Shown: positions 1 through 6,441, counted from the stretch's first letter. The stretch: DNA of 7,490 nucleotides from Candidatus Omnitrophota bacterium (GCA_016177145.1 JACOVV010000114.1:1-7490); one strand, 5' to 3'. The notes: generated by a model not told the origin, from the letters alone. Made by a program: numbers and translations.

Positions 1-19
1 CTGTCATATTTGAAAAGGG

Positions 20-48
20 TTGCGAAGAATTCCTTTTTATGGTATACT
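20..48 (+). promoter_or_regulatory. Sigma-70-type promoter of the first gene
   Basis: A -35 box TTGCGA (20-25, four of six consensus bases) lies 17 bases from a -10 box TATACT (43-48, five of six). TGG directly before the -10 box gives an extended -10 element. Transcription would begin near 55. The reading frame stays open upstream to position 10, but a start there would lie before the promoter, so the promoter favours the downstream start at 187. This is read from the bases only; no transcription data support it. Confidence 0.6.
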
Positions 49-103
49 TTTACTCAATTCTCCAAGAGAACCATAATAGCTCTATTCGTCCAGGGGAAGA
101 CGA

Positions 104-146
104 CCCTGAGCTGGAAAAGAAGAACCAGCCCGGGGTTTTCTGATTT
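104..146 (+). terminator. Terminator-like hairpin in the leader (attenuator or sRNA end)
   Basis: Bases 104-114 pair with 125-135 around a purine-rich 10-base loop. Ten of eleven positions pair, one of them a G-U wobble and the exception an A-C mismatch. The stem is followed at once by TTTT (136-139) and a T-rich tail to 146. This is the form of an intrinsic terminator, yet it lies between the promoter at 20-48 and the start codon at 187. A competing 5-base stem, CAGGG (91-95) with CCCTG (104-108), would take up part of the terminator's 5' arm, as antiterminators do. It could be an attenuator, the end of a small RNA of about 90 bases, or chance. Confidence 0.5.
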
Positions 147-171
147 AAGCAGGAGCATCTGTAACTATGGG

Positions 172-178
172 AAAGGAT
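172..178 (+). promoter_or_regulatory. Ribosome binding site that supports the start at 187
   Basis: AAAGGAT has its core AAGGA nine bases before the ATG. It lies inside a six-codon mini-ORF (ATG at 167, peptide MGKDYK) whose TAA overlaps the gene's ATG by one base (TAATG). The mini-ORF has its own AGGAG at 151-155. Translational coupling is possible but unproven. Confidence 0.5.
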
Positions 179-186
179 TACAAGTA

Positions 187-1605
187 ATGACAGTGCAATT
201 GTTTTATTTATTGCTGATTGGGATTATTTCTTTCAACTCTTCTATTCTGTCGCACTGTTTATCTCCTGTGCCCAGTACAAGTAATTTTGGACATCTGGTC
301 TCCAACCATCCCCTTTTTAGAGAATTAAACGTTCCTGTCACGGCGATACGTTTAGTTATTGCCAGGGCAATGGCAAAGGGATCGCAGCATTATGTAGATG
401 CCAGGTTAGATGCCTCCTTCACTAGTCATGTCATTCAAACTACCGAAATGAGGATTCGGGCGATTAATAAAAACTCCCTGGCAAAGGAGCTGGAAGAAGC
501 CGGCTGGAGTGACCCCCAGCGGAACTTACTAGAACCTCAACATTTACTGAACATTTTAAGTAAAACAAGGGTTATTCTGATTCAAGACCCTGACGATATC
601 AATTCTCCCCTCATTCTTGCTGAGGACTGGCAGACGGCTGTGCCTGTTTATTGGGAGAACCTGCGGGCTGAACGCTATGAACAAACGGTTTATCTACCCA
701 AAAATCTTGTTGAAGAACTGGTTTTGAGAAACAACCGCCGCGCGATATCTGCTCTGTTGTTACGGGCAGTTTTTCAGATTTCTACTGATGCCGAAAGAGC
801 ACACATACCGGGAGATAAACTGCAAGCGGGGTACATAAAATTTTCCGGAGCGATCAGAGACTTGCAACCACATGATGTTCAACTGTCATCGGATAAAGCC
901 GTAGCGGATCTATTGAGAGATTATTTTCAACAACGTCGCGCCTCTCATCCAAAAGCGTCTTTACTGATCATTCACACCAACGACCAACACGATCCCAATC
1001 TCGTTGCAAAAGCAGGCGTTGATAAACTGCTAAAACATCCGGCGGTCACATCTGTTTATGAAAACCAATTGGCGGATTCTTATATGAGTCATTGGGGAAG
1101 AAGGATTTCTTATCGAAACGCATTCATGGATACGGTAGTGTTGCCGCCCTATGAAAAACGATTCGTGTTCACTGGAGGAAATTTTAGCGCATCTATTTTG
1201 GGTCAGTTCGGGGAGTTAGTTGAAAATTTAGCCGGGCTGGAAGGAGAATGGCAAATGGATCTAGCGTTTGGAGGTTCTATCTATGATTTAGAACGTAAAA
1301 TCTCTTTTGAACGCGATAGAGAGAGTATGACGGGCTATCTTGAGCGTTTTCTTAGACCCTATTTAAGAAATTCACTGTTGGATGGAGAAAAAGTTTCATC
1401 GCTGGAACTGGTTAAAGAAGAAACTGAGCATTGTTTGAAATACCATTACAAGCTCAATCTTAACAAGGGCGGTGCAACGGTTATGACGCTTGTATTCTGG
1501 AAAGATATCGATTCCTTACTTCATGACTTAGACAACTCCAACAACCCCTCCTCCATGCCTGTTTTCGATCGGCCAGACCGGAAAGACTTAATTACTTCTC
1601 TTTAA
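187..1605 (+). CDS. Exported or membrane-anchored protein of unknown function, 472 aa
   Basis: I do not recognise this protein. I chose the ATG at 187 because AAAGGAT (172-178) lies at a good distance, because a hydrophobic segment (about residues 5-21) then falls at the N-terminus, and because the promoter and terminator-like hairpin lie upstream of it. The segment is followed by His-Cys-Leu-Ser-Pro (23-27). The Cys is not in a good lipobox (the -1 residue is His), and there is no basic residue before the hydrophobic part, so the mode of export is unclear. The rest is a mixed soluble sequence with no repeats or further membrane spans. Residues 168-206 run as 'VYLPKNL', then a helix 'ALLLRAVFQI', then 'TDAERAH'; the spacing recalls small zinc-protease folds, but no HExxH is present. 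Residues 259-268 contain 'HTNDQH', which I judge coincidental. The gene looks more AT-rich than the operon it faces. Confidence 0.75.
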   Translation: MTVQLFYLLLIGIISFNSSILSHCLSPVPSTSNFGHLVSNHPLFRELNVPVTAIRLVIARAMAKGSQHYVDARLDASFTSHVIQTTEMRIRAINKNSLAKELEEAGWSDPQRNLLEPQHLLNILSKTRVILIQDPDDINSPLILAEDWQTAVPVYWENLRAERYEQTVYLPKNLVEELVLRNNRRAISALLLRAVFQISTDAERAHIPGDKLQAGYIKFSGAIRDLQPHDVQLSSDKAVADLLRDYFQQRRASHPKASLLIIHTNDQHDPNLVAKAGVDKLLKHPAVTSVYENQLADSYMSHWGRRISYRNAFMDTVVLPPYEKRFVFTGGNFSASILGQFGELVENLAGLEGEWQMDLAFGGSIYDLERKISFERDRESMTGYLERFLRPYLRNSLLDGEKVSSLELVKEETEHCLKYHYKLNLNKGGATVMTLVFWKDIDSLLHDLDNSNNPSSMPVFDRPDRKDLITSL

Positions 1606-1627
1606 GCCCACGGGTTCCTTAGGGCTT
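1604..1627. terminator. Weak hairpin between two convergent genes
   Basis: AAGCCC (1604-1609) pairs with GGGCTT (1622-1627) around a 12-base loop. It spans the stop codons of the first gene (1603-1605) and the cyclophilin gene (1621-1619), which converge with only 13 bases between them. The position fits a shared bidirectional terminator. The stem is short and neither side has a clear T-tract, so the call is tentative. Confidence 0.3.
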
Positions 1628-2197
1628 TAGAGACATCTTGAGAATCTTCTGCTCCTGAACGGGACAATCCTGAGCGCCGGTCGGCGCGGCTTCGATTTTT
1701 TGGACGACATCGTATCCGGCAGTGACCTCCCCGAAAATGGTGTGGTGATTATTGAGCCATGGTGTCGCAACGGTGGTGATGAAGAATTGACTGCCGTTGG
1801 TCTTGGGGCCGGCATTGGCCATCGCTAGAATACCCGGTTTATCAAACGTCACCGCTGAGTTGACTTCATCATCAAATGGTTTCCCCCAGAAAGATTCTCC
1901 TCCCCTGCCGGTTCCCGTTGGGTCTCCTCCCTGGATCATGAATTCCTTGATCACGCGGTGGAAAATGATTCCGTTGTAGTATCCTTTTTCGGCAAGCCGG
2001 ATCATGTTCTCGCACGCTTTCGGAGCGATGTCCGGTTTCAGGGTCACTTCAATGTTTCCTTGATTGGTTTCAATCACTAAAACAGGATTGGAGGGCATGA
2101 CAAACTCCTTCTGCGCGTCTTGCGCGAACGTCAAAAGAGAACAAGATAAAAATACCGCCGTTGATAAGAACGTAATGATACCACGATGGATGCGCAT
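1619..2197 (-). CDS. Secreted cyclophilin-type peptidyl-prolyl cis-trans isomerase
   Basis: A 192-residue cyclophilin that speeds cis-trans isomerisation of peptide bonds before proline, and so helps proteins fold. The start at 2197 is chosen because AAGGAG lies seven bases upstream; an in-frame ATG at 2242 would overlap the preceding gene. Residues 1-25 form a signal peptide (basic start, hydrophobic core, likely cleavage after Thr-Phe-Ala), which places it in the periplasm or cell envelope. The cyclophilin core carries the expected motifs: '[14 protein letters not shown]' (79-92) with catalytic Arg81, Phe86 and Gln89; '[14 protein letters not shown]' (126-139); and '[11 protein letters not shown]' (146-156) with the Trp, Leu and His of the active-site pocket. 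Nothing essential is missing. It is the last gene of the operon, 26 bases after the redoxin gene, which fits a role in envelope protein folding. Confidence 0.93.
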   Translation of the reverse strand: MRIHRGIITFLSTAVFLSCSLLTFAQDAQKEFVMPSNPVLVIETNQGNIEVTLKPDIAPKACENMIRLAEKGYYNGIIFHRVIKEFMIQGGDPTGTGRGGESFWGKPFDDEVNSAVTFDKPGILAMANAGPKTNGSQFFITTVATPWLNNHHTIFGEVTAGYDVVQKIEAAPTGAQDCPVQEQKILKMSLKP

Positions 2198-2204
2198 TGT
2201 CTTT

Positions 2205-2210
2205 CTCCTT
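2205..2210 (-). promoter_or_regulatory. Shine-Dalgarno site that sets the cyclophilin start
   Basis: AAGGAG lies seven bases before the ATG at 2197. It selects this start over the in-frame ATG at 2242, which would add 15 basic residues ahead of the signal peptide and overlap the upstream stop codon. Confidence 0.8.
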
Positions 2211-2223
2211 CTATTGTGAGTTT

Positions 2224-2835
2224 TTAATACTTTACCGAACAACCGTATGAGTCGGTCTCCGGCGTCGTGACTGGACTGCCGGACATCGCTTCATCCAGCG
2301 CTTTTTGCACGTAGTTAACCGCGCCGGCGATATCGGCTGGGTCCGTGGAAGGCCTGTCATCAACGGCTCCCTGATAGATCAGGGTCCCCTTGGGATCAAT
2401 GATGAACAGGTGAGGAGTAGTTTTGGCGCCATACAATTTGCCGACGGCCCCTTCGGGGTCTAACAAGACAGCCGTGGAGGCAACTCCTCTTTCCCCGGCC
2501 ATTTGGGCCATTTGTTCGGCGGGGTAATTCCCCTGTTTGCCGGGAGCTGAAGAGTTGATTGAGAACCAGACGACTTCTTTAGCCGCATAATCTCTTTGTA
2601 ACTTCTGCATGTTACCGCTGCTGTACTGTTTTTTGACGAAGGGGCAGTCATAGTTGAACCATTCCAAGACGACATATTTTCCTTTATACTGCGCCAGACT
2701 ATGGATATGCCCATTCACGTCGGAAGCGGAGAAATCGGGAGCCCGGTCTCCAGCGGCAAGCTGCGCGCAGGCCGCGGTCGTGATATTGATTAATAATGCC
2801 GTTATTAAGGATGTGATTCCTTTCTGTCGTTTCAT
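2224..2835 (-). CDS. Secreted thioredoxin-fold (AhpC/TSA-like) redoxin with a C-terminal GCSVKY tail
   Basis: A 203-residue thioredoxin-fold protein. Residues 1-24 are a signal peptide ending near 'TTAACAQ', so it acts outside the cytoplasm; Cys23 is a poor lipobox candidate. '[14 protein letters not shown]' (29-42) is the usual start of an AhpC/TSA or TlpA-like domain. The active-site segment is '[14 protein letters not shown]' (58-71): it has Cys64 but valine where the second Cys of a CxxC would be. 'TTPH' supplies the conserved cis-proline loop. The only other Cys in the mature chain is Cys199, in the C-terminal 'YGCSVKY'. I recall this pairing (a CPFVKKxY active site with a GCSVKY end) from a widespread uncharacterised redoxin family. 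Cys64-Cys199 chemistry is my inference. The start has AAGGG upstream. It follows the DsbD-like gene by 13 bases, and that protein is a plausible redox partner. Confidence 0.85.
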   Translation of the reverse strand: MKRQKGITSLITALLINITTAACAQLAAGDRAPDFSASDVNGHIHSLAQYKGKYVVLEWFNYDCPFVKKQYSSGNMQKLQRDYAAKEVVWFSINSSAPGKQGNYPAEQMAQMAGERGVASTAVLLDPEGAVGKLYGAKTTPHLFIIDPKGTLIYQGAVDDRPSTDPADIAGAVNYVQKALDEAMSGSPVTTPETDSYGCSVKY

Positions 2836-2848
2836 TGCAGATCCCTTT

Positions 2849-3688
2849 CTATTCTTTTATGATAACTTCCGGCAGGAGTATCGGAATTTTCTCCCCACCG
2901 CTGGAAACTATCAGAAGCCCTTTGAGATATGGTTTTGCCGCAATTCCGGCTCGCGCCACAGTCAGATGATAACCTTCTTTTATTCTATCAAATTGCTGCG
3001 CGGCGGAGTAGTCAATCATGCCGTTCTCTTCAGGGAAGAAAGCCATGCCCTGAATTGGAGGCTCCGCCATTTCCCACGCCGGGACTATTTTCAATTGGAC
3101 ACTCTGTGTCTGTGCGGCAGCGCTGAAGGTCCAATCCCGCGCCGTCTGCGGCAAGAGCGCGCGGGTTTTAGCGAAATAGCCGTTCCATCGCGGGTCGGCT
3201 TGCGCCGGCTGAGCGCCGACAGGAAGCGTCATGTTGAGATTTTTTTCAAATGGAACGCAAACATCCCGGCAAACCAACCACCGGACCTCTGTTTTGAGGG
3301 TCATCTCTTCTCCTGCCCGCAAGGAGGTATCAACTTGGACCTCGGTTAAGAGCCAGACTTCATTTTCATAACCGAAATTAACGACAATACCCGATTCTAT
3401 CCGTTCAGGGAGAGGCCAAAGCAATTCCCCCGCCCGGCAGCCCTGCGGTAATTCCCAGGTGACGACCGCCGGCAGCCCGGAGTCACCGGGGTTTTTCCAG
3501 TAAGTATGCCATCCTTCTTCCATCGTCAGCCGAACCGCTACCCAAAAACTTTTTCCCGGTTCCACGGTTTTGACCTCAGATATCAGTTCAGCCCTGGTCG
3601 GTTCCGTTTCAAGAGTACTGCCAAAAACTTCGTTATTAAAACAGAGAATAAGGATGATCCCAAAAAAAATTTTATGGAAATTTTTCAT
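2849..3688 (-). CDS. Stand-alone periplasmic DsbD/ScsB alpha-domain protein
   Basis: A 279-residue protein matching the soluble N-terminal part of the DsbD/ScsB family, which passes reducing equivalents to periplasmic disulfide proteins. Residues 1-23 form a signal peptide. Two landmarks are clear: 'GWHTYWKNPGDSGLP' (59-73) and 'WLVCRDVCVP' (137-146), with Cys140 and Cys144 as the likely redox pair. The C-terminal third continues as in the ScsB-type N-terminal region ('MAFFPEENGMIDYSAAQQ'), but the protein ends before any membrane domain. The electron-donating DsbD/CcdA-type membrane protein is therefore missing here and must be encoded elsewhere, if it exists. The ATG at 3688 lies 10 bases after the preceding stop and begins the signal peptide, so I prefer it to the longer in-frame start at 3766, which lies within the upstream gene. 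Its Shine-Dalgarno site is weak (GCGGG), suggesting coupled translation. Confidence 0.85.
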   Translation of the reverse strand: MKNFHKIFFGIILILCFNNEVFGSTLETEPTRAELISEVKTVEPGKSFWVAVRLTMEEGWHTYWKNPGDSGLPAVVTWELPQGCRAGELLWPLPERIESGIVVNFGYENEVWLLTEVQVDTSLRAGEEMTLKTEVRWLVCRDVCVPFEKNLNMTLPVGAQPAQADPRWNGYFAKTRALLPQTARDWTFSAAAQTQSVQLKIVPAWEMAEPPIQGMAFFPEENGMIDYSAAQQFDRIKEGYHLTVARAGIAAKPYLKGLLIVSSGGEKIPILLPEVIIKE

Positions 3689-3698
3689 GCGATGCCCG

Positions 3699-4562
3699 CT
3701 AAATTTGAACCCCGCTGAAAGCTCGGAAGGCGGAGCCAATGAGGAAAGTGATGAACGCCACGCCAAAACTAAACAGTATCATCTCTCCCAATTGACGTTT
3801 GAAATCCCGTTCAAATAGGACCGAAGTGTAGTAGGAAGTGAAACCGATCACCAAAAAAGCGATGGCAGACATAGTCCCCAGCGCTCCCCATAGATTCTGG
3901 ATTGTCAGAAACGGCAGGACCATAAGAAGGACTACTGTAATATAAGAGAAACCGGTGTAGAGGGCCGCTTTTCTCGGTTCTTTTCCTTTTTCATGCCGCG
4001 CTTGCAGAAAAGCGGACGAGGCCATCGAGAGACTGGCGGCAATGCCGGTAATCAGTCCGGCCAAGGCGGCAAGCCGGGTATTCAGTAAAGCGAAACTAAA
4101 CCCCACTAGCGCCCCTGTCAGTTCAATCAGACCATCGTTAAGCCCCAGAATAATACTGCCGATAAACTCAACCCTCTCCTCCTTCACTTGGTTAATCATT
4201 TCCCGTTCATGCCAGCGCTCGTGTTCAATGATCGCCTGGATTCGGGCGCGGGTCGGCTCCTCGGCGGTGGCCAGAAATTCGGTATAGTTTCTGATCGCCT
4301 TCTTTTCGTTTCCCTCGATGAATTTCGCGGTGAACGTTAAACCCAGGAGACGCCGCATGATCTTCAGGAAGAAAATTCTGATCGGGCTGACGGTGAATTT
4401 TTTCTTGGAGGAAAATTGCAGCCAAAAGCGGTAATCATCCAGCTCATGCTGGATTAACTGTTCCAGGATTTTTCTGAACTCAGGAACCGACTCAACTTTA
4501 GCCAATTCTTGGTAGGTAATATAGTCTAGATATTCGCTGTAGGCAAAATCATCAGCCGTCAT
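3699..4562 (-). CDS. VIT1/CCC1-family iron/manganese transporter with N-terminal ferritin-like domain
   Basis: A 287-residue fusion like the bacterial MbfA and rubrerythrin-VIT proteins. Residues 1-125 form a helical ferritin-like domain with candidate di-metal ligands in 'YQELAKVE' (17-24, Glu19), 'HELDDY' (39-44) and 'EHERWHE' (113-119). Residues 131-283 hold five predicted membrane helices, as in VIT1/CCC1. The first contains 'LGLNDGLIELTGALVGF' (139-155), equivalent to the family's GxNDG signature, and the second is small-residue-rich (about 160-185). Relatives export Fe2+ or Mn2+ from the cytoplasm, with the ferritin-like domain thought to bind or sense the metal; here that is inferred. 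It begins 7 bases after the gltD stop. Its AAGGAT sits almost against the ATG, an unusually short spacing that suggests reinitiation by ribosomes finishing gltD. Its stop lies 10 bases before the DsbD-like gene. Confidence 0.88.
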   Translation of the reverse strand: MTADDFAYSEYLDYITYQELAKVESVPEFRKILEQLIQHELDDYRFWLQFSSKKKFTVSPIRIFFLKIMRRLLGLTFTAKFIEGNEKKAIRNYTEFLATAEEPTRARIQAIIEHERWHEREMINQVKEERVEFIGSIILGLNDGLIELTGALVGFSFALLNTRLAALAGLITGIAASLSMASSAFLQARHEKGKEPRKAALYTGFSYITVVLLMVLPFLTIQNLWGALGTMSAIAFLVIGFTSYYTSVLFERDFKRQLGEMILFSFGVAFITFLIGSAFRAFSGVQI

Positions 4563-4569
4563 ATCCTTA

Positions 4570-6093
4570 TCATATCAGAGGAAGCTCCGATTGTCCCATC
4601 AAGTATTTGTCCATATAATGCGCAACTCTGCGCCCTTCGCTGATCGCCCAGACAACTAAAGACTGGCCTCGGTGCAAATCGCCCGCCGCGAAAACATTCT
4701 CTAGCCCCGTCTGGTAACGTTCGTTCGTCGCCAAGCGCCCTTGCGCGTCTAGCCGGAGTTCTAATTCTTTGATCAGACCGTTCGGTTCTCCTGAAACAAA
4801 TCCCAGGGCTAACAGCACGAGGTCCGACTTCAACTCAAAACCACTCTCAGGGATTTCACACATGACCGGCCGGTTCTTGGGATCCGGCTGGCTCCATTCA
4901 AGACGAACACAAGAAAGCCCCGCCACCCGTTCCTCTTTTCCCAGAAACCGTTTAGTCTGAATCGCCCAATGCCTTTCTCCCCCTTCCTCGTGACTGCTTG
5001 AGGTTTTTAGAAGGTTGGGATATTCGGGCCAGTGGTCGCTTGGGCCGCGAGTCTTGGGAGGGCGGGGTAAAAGTTCAATCTGCACGACACGCGCGGCCCC
5101 CTGCCGGTGCGCGGTCCCGACACAGTCGGCGCCGGTGTCTCCGCCGCCGATCACGATTACTTGTTTCCCGCGAGCGTCAATCAAATCATCCATTGGAATC
5201 CGCTCACCGGCGACCCGCCGGTTCGACTGGCCAAGATACTCCATGGCGAAGTGGATTCCCTTCAGCGACCTCCCTTCGACAGGAAGATCCCTTGGAGTCC
5301 GAAATCCCCCCGTCAGGCAGACGGCGTTAAACTCCTTGAGAAGACGTTTCGCGGGATAGTGGAGCCCTACCAGCTTTGTCCTTTGGGCTCCATCCTGAGC
5401 AAAGCCACGGGCAGAGCCCGTGGCTTGAGTCGAAGGATCGACACCCACGTTGATGTTGGTGCGAAATTCGATTCCTTCCGCTTTTAAAACATCCAGCCGC
5501 CGGTCAATCACTCTTTTTTCCAGTTTGAAATCAGGAATTCCATAACGGAGAATCCCGCCCGGATGAGGATCCCGTTCAAAGACAACCACCCGGTGCCCCG
5601 CCTTATTGAGTTGATCGGCACAAGCGAGCCCCGACGGCCCGGAACCGATCACGGCGATGGATTTGCCGGTCCGTTTCAGAGAGGGACGCGGCCTGACAAA
5701 ACCGGCTCTGAACGCGTGTTCAATGACCGCCAACTCGTTTTCTCTGATGGTGATCGGATCGTAGTAAATCCCCAATACGCAGGCCGATTCGCAGAGAGCC
5801 GGGCAGAGCCGGCCGGTAAACTCGGGAAAGTTATGGGTCTCCTGAAGCGTCAGAAACGCCCTCTCCCATTCTCCTTCTCTTAAATAACGATTAATCTCCG
5901 GCATGTAGTTCCCCAGCGGGCATTTCCAATGGCAGAATGGCACCCCGCAGCGGACACAGCGGGACGCCTGTCCTTCGGTGATATCCTCTTGGCGCGGGAC
6001 AACCACTTCTTGGTAATCTCTAACCCGTTCGCTGACCGCGCGATAACCGGATGATTTTCGCTCAACTGTGGTGAATGTGGGGAGTTCTTCCAT
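4570..6093 (-). CDS. gltD: Glutamate synthase (NADPH) small subunit
   Basis: The 507-residue small (beta) subunit of glutamate synthase. It oxidises NADPH through FAD and passes electrons through Fe-S clusters to the large subunit, which makes glutamate from glutamine and 2-oxoglutarate. Cluster cysteines are at 46, 49, 54 and 58 ('[13 protein letters not shown]') and at 97, 101 and 105. The FAD-binding GSGPSG is at 150-155 with Glu173 after it. The second nucleotide site, GGGDTG, is at 316-321. The C-terminal '[16 protein letters not shown]' is the conserved flavin segment. Residues 220-245 are an extra 26 residues encoded by a palindromic repeat (listed separately); without them the length is 481, normal for the family. 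GGAGG lies six bases before the ATG. No gltB is visible next to it. Related flavoprotein subunits of other enzymes share this fold, but the whole-length match favours GltD. It is the first gene of the five-gene operon. Confidence 0.93.
   Translation of the reverse strand: MEELPTFTTVERKSSGYRAVSERVRDYQEVVVPRQEDITEGQASRCVRCGVPFCHWKCPLGNYMPEINRYLREGEWERAFLTLQETHNFPEFTGRLCPALCESACVLGIYYDPITIRENELAVIEHAFRAGFVRPRPSLKRTGKSIAVIGSGPSGLACADQLNKAGHRVVVFERDPHPGGILRYGIPDFKLEKRVIDRRLDVLKAEGIEFRTNINVGVDPSTQATGSARGFAQDGAQRTKLVGLHYPAKRLLKEFNAVCLTGGFRTPRDLPVEGRSLKGIHFAMEYLGQSNRRVAGERIPMDDLIDARGKQVIVIGGGDTGADCVGTAHRQGAARVVQIELLPRPPKTRGPSDHWPEYPNLLKTSSSHEEGGERHWAIQTKRFLGKEERVAGLSCVRLEWSQPDPKNRPVMCEIPESGFELKSDLVLLALGFVSGEPNGLIKELELRLDAQGRLATNERYQTGLENVFAAGDLHRGQSLVVWAISEGRRVAHYMDKYLMGQSELPLI
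5359..5438 (-). repeat. Palindromic repeat inserted in frame in gltD
   Basis: Two hairpins lie side by side. One pairs TGGAGCCC (5360-5367) with GGGCTCCA (5385-5392). The other pairs 5402-5412 with 5416-5426, eleven perfect bases around AGA. Flanking ATCCT (5392-5396) and AGGAT (5434-5438) also match, and the outer sequences CATCCTGAGC and GTCGAAGGAT resemble the interspersed 'CCTGAGC...GTCGAAGG' repeat that I recall from many bacterial genomes. The segment encodes GltD residues 220-245 exactly where related proteins run straight from 'VNVGVD' to 'YPAKRLL'. It is 78 bases long (26 codons), so the frame is kept. Confidence 0.75.
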
Positions 6094-6099
6094 CGTCCG

Positions 6100-6104
6100 C
6101 CTCC
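6100..6104 (-). promoter_or_regulatory. Shine-Dalgarno site of gltD
   Basis: GGAGG is six bases before the ATG at 6093. It is the strongest ribosome site of the operon, as expected for its first gene. No convincing promoter is visible in the 91 bases between the toxin stop and gltD, so transcription from the toxin-antitoxin promoter reading into gltD is possible. Confidence 0.7.
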
Positions 6105-6114
6105 ATGGCTTTGT

Positions 6115-6175
6115 TAGATTAGGATACCGCTTTAAGGAGGGGGTGTTTTATGACGTAGATTAGGAAAGGAATCTA
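6115..6175. repeat. Short direct repeat and weak hairpin between the toxin gene and gltD
   Basis: TAGATTAGGA occurs at 6115-6124 and again at 6156-6165. The second copy also forms a 6-base hairpin, TAGATT (6156-6161) with AATCTA (6170-6175). It has no T-tract, so it is a poor terminator. It could be a binding site or chance. I see no gene in this 91-base gap. Confidence 0.3.
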
Positions 6176-6184
6176 AATTCGGCT

Positions 6185-6439
6185 CTAACGATAGACATCC
6201 TTACGGGGGCCGATCTTCAGGATGACGATTTTCTTTTCCTTTGATAAGACATCGTAGAGAATCCGATAGGTCCCTACCCTAATCCTGAAGCAGTCTAACT
6301 TTCCCAGGAGTTTTTTAGAACCGGCAGGATGAGGATCTTGTCTTAATTTTTCAATGGCTTCCTGAAGACGGTCTTGAATTGCGGCAGAAGTTGAGAGTAA
6401 TTCCTTCTCAACACGATGAGGTAAATAAAGAGACCACAT
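6185..6439 (-). CDS. RelE/ParE-superfamily toxin of a type II toxin-antitoxin pair
   Basis: An 84-residue basic protein of normal RelE-family length. Family members cut mRNA at the ribosome (RelE type) or, in the ParE branch, act on gyrase. The start at 6439 is chosen because it gives the typical RelE beginning ('MWSLYLPHRVEKELL') and lies two bases after the antitoxin stop; the longer in-frame start at 6508 runs far into the antitoxin gene. The sequence has the usual two N-terminal helices with 'IEKLRQDP', then 'RIRVGTYRILYDV', and ends 'ILKIGPRKDVYR', a common RelE C-terminus. Arg79 and Tyr83 fall where catalytic residues of RelE-type nucleases lie. That similarity favours the mRNA-cutting branch, but this is not certain. 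The gene appears intact. Confidence 0.88.
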   Translation of the reverse strand: MWSLYLPHRVEKELLSTSAAIQDRLQEAIEKLRQDPHPAGSKKLLGKLDCFRIRVGTYRILYDVLSKEKKIVILKIGPRKDVYR

Positions 6440-6441
6440 AT

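Noticed and set aside
104..135. Leader bases resembling the ACCUGAUCUGG...CCAGCG part of a TPP riboswitch
   Set aside because: Only the hairpin bases match loosely. The conserved CUGAGA element and the UAAU between the CUGG and CCAG arms are absent, so the match is explained by stem complementarity.
10..186. Upstream extension of the first gene to a TTG at 10
   Set aside because: A start there would lie before the promoter, would place the hydrophobic segment internally, and would translate through the terminator-like hairpin.
961..990. HTNDQH motif, like the HTNDxH of 5'-nucleotidase/UshA metallophosphatases
   Set aside because: It lies mid-protein, and I see none of the other metal-binding motifs expected after it in that family.
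2654..3349. 231-codon plus-strand open frame across the redoxin and DsbD-like genes
   Set aside because: It is antisense to two well-supported genes, and its translation has no recognisable domain or ordered composition.
5359..5438. The gltD palindromes as a transcription terminator or a frameshift
   Set aside because: The gltD frame continues intact through the palindromes, with family motifs on both sides, and there is no T-tract on the gltD strand.
4998..5487. Overlapping plus-strand open frames opposite gltD
   Set aside because: They are shadows of the GC-rich gltD coding strand, rich in Arg, Pro and Ser, with no ribosome site noted.
6134..6155. Plus-strand AAGGAGG followed nine bases later by ATG ACG TAG
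   Set aside because: A strong ribosome site, but the frame is only two codons long and no gene follows; probably chance.
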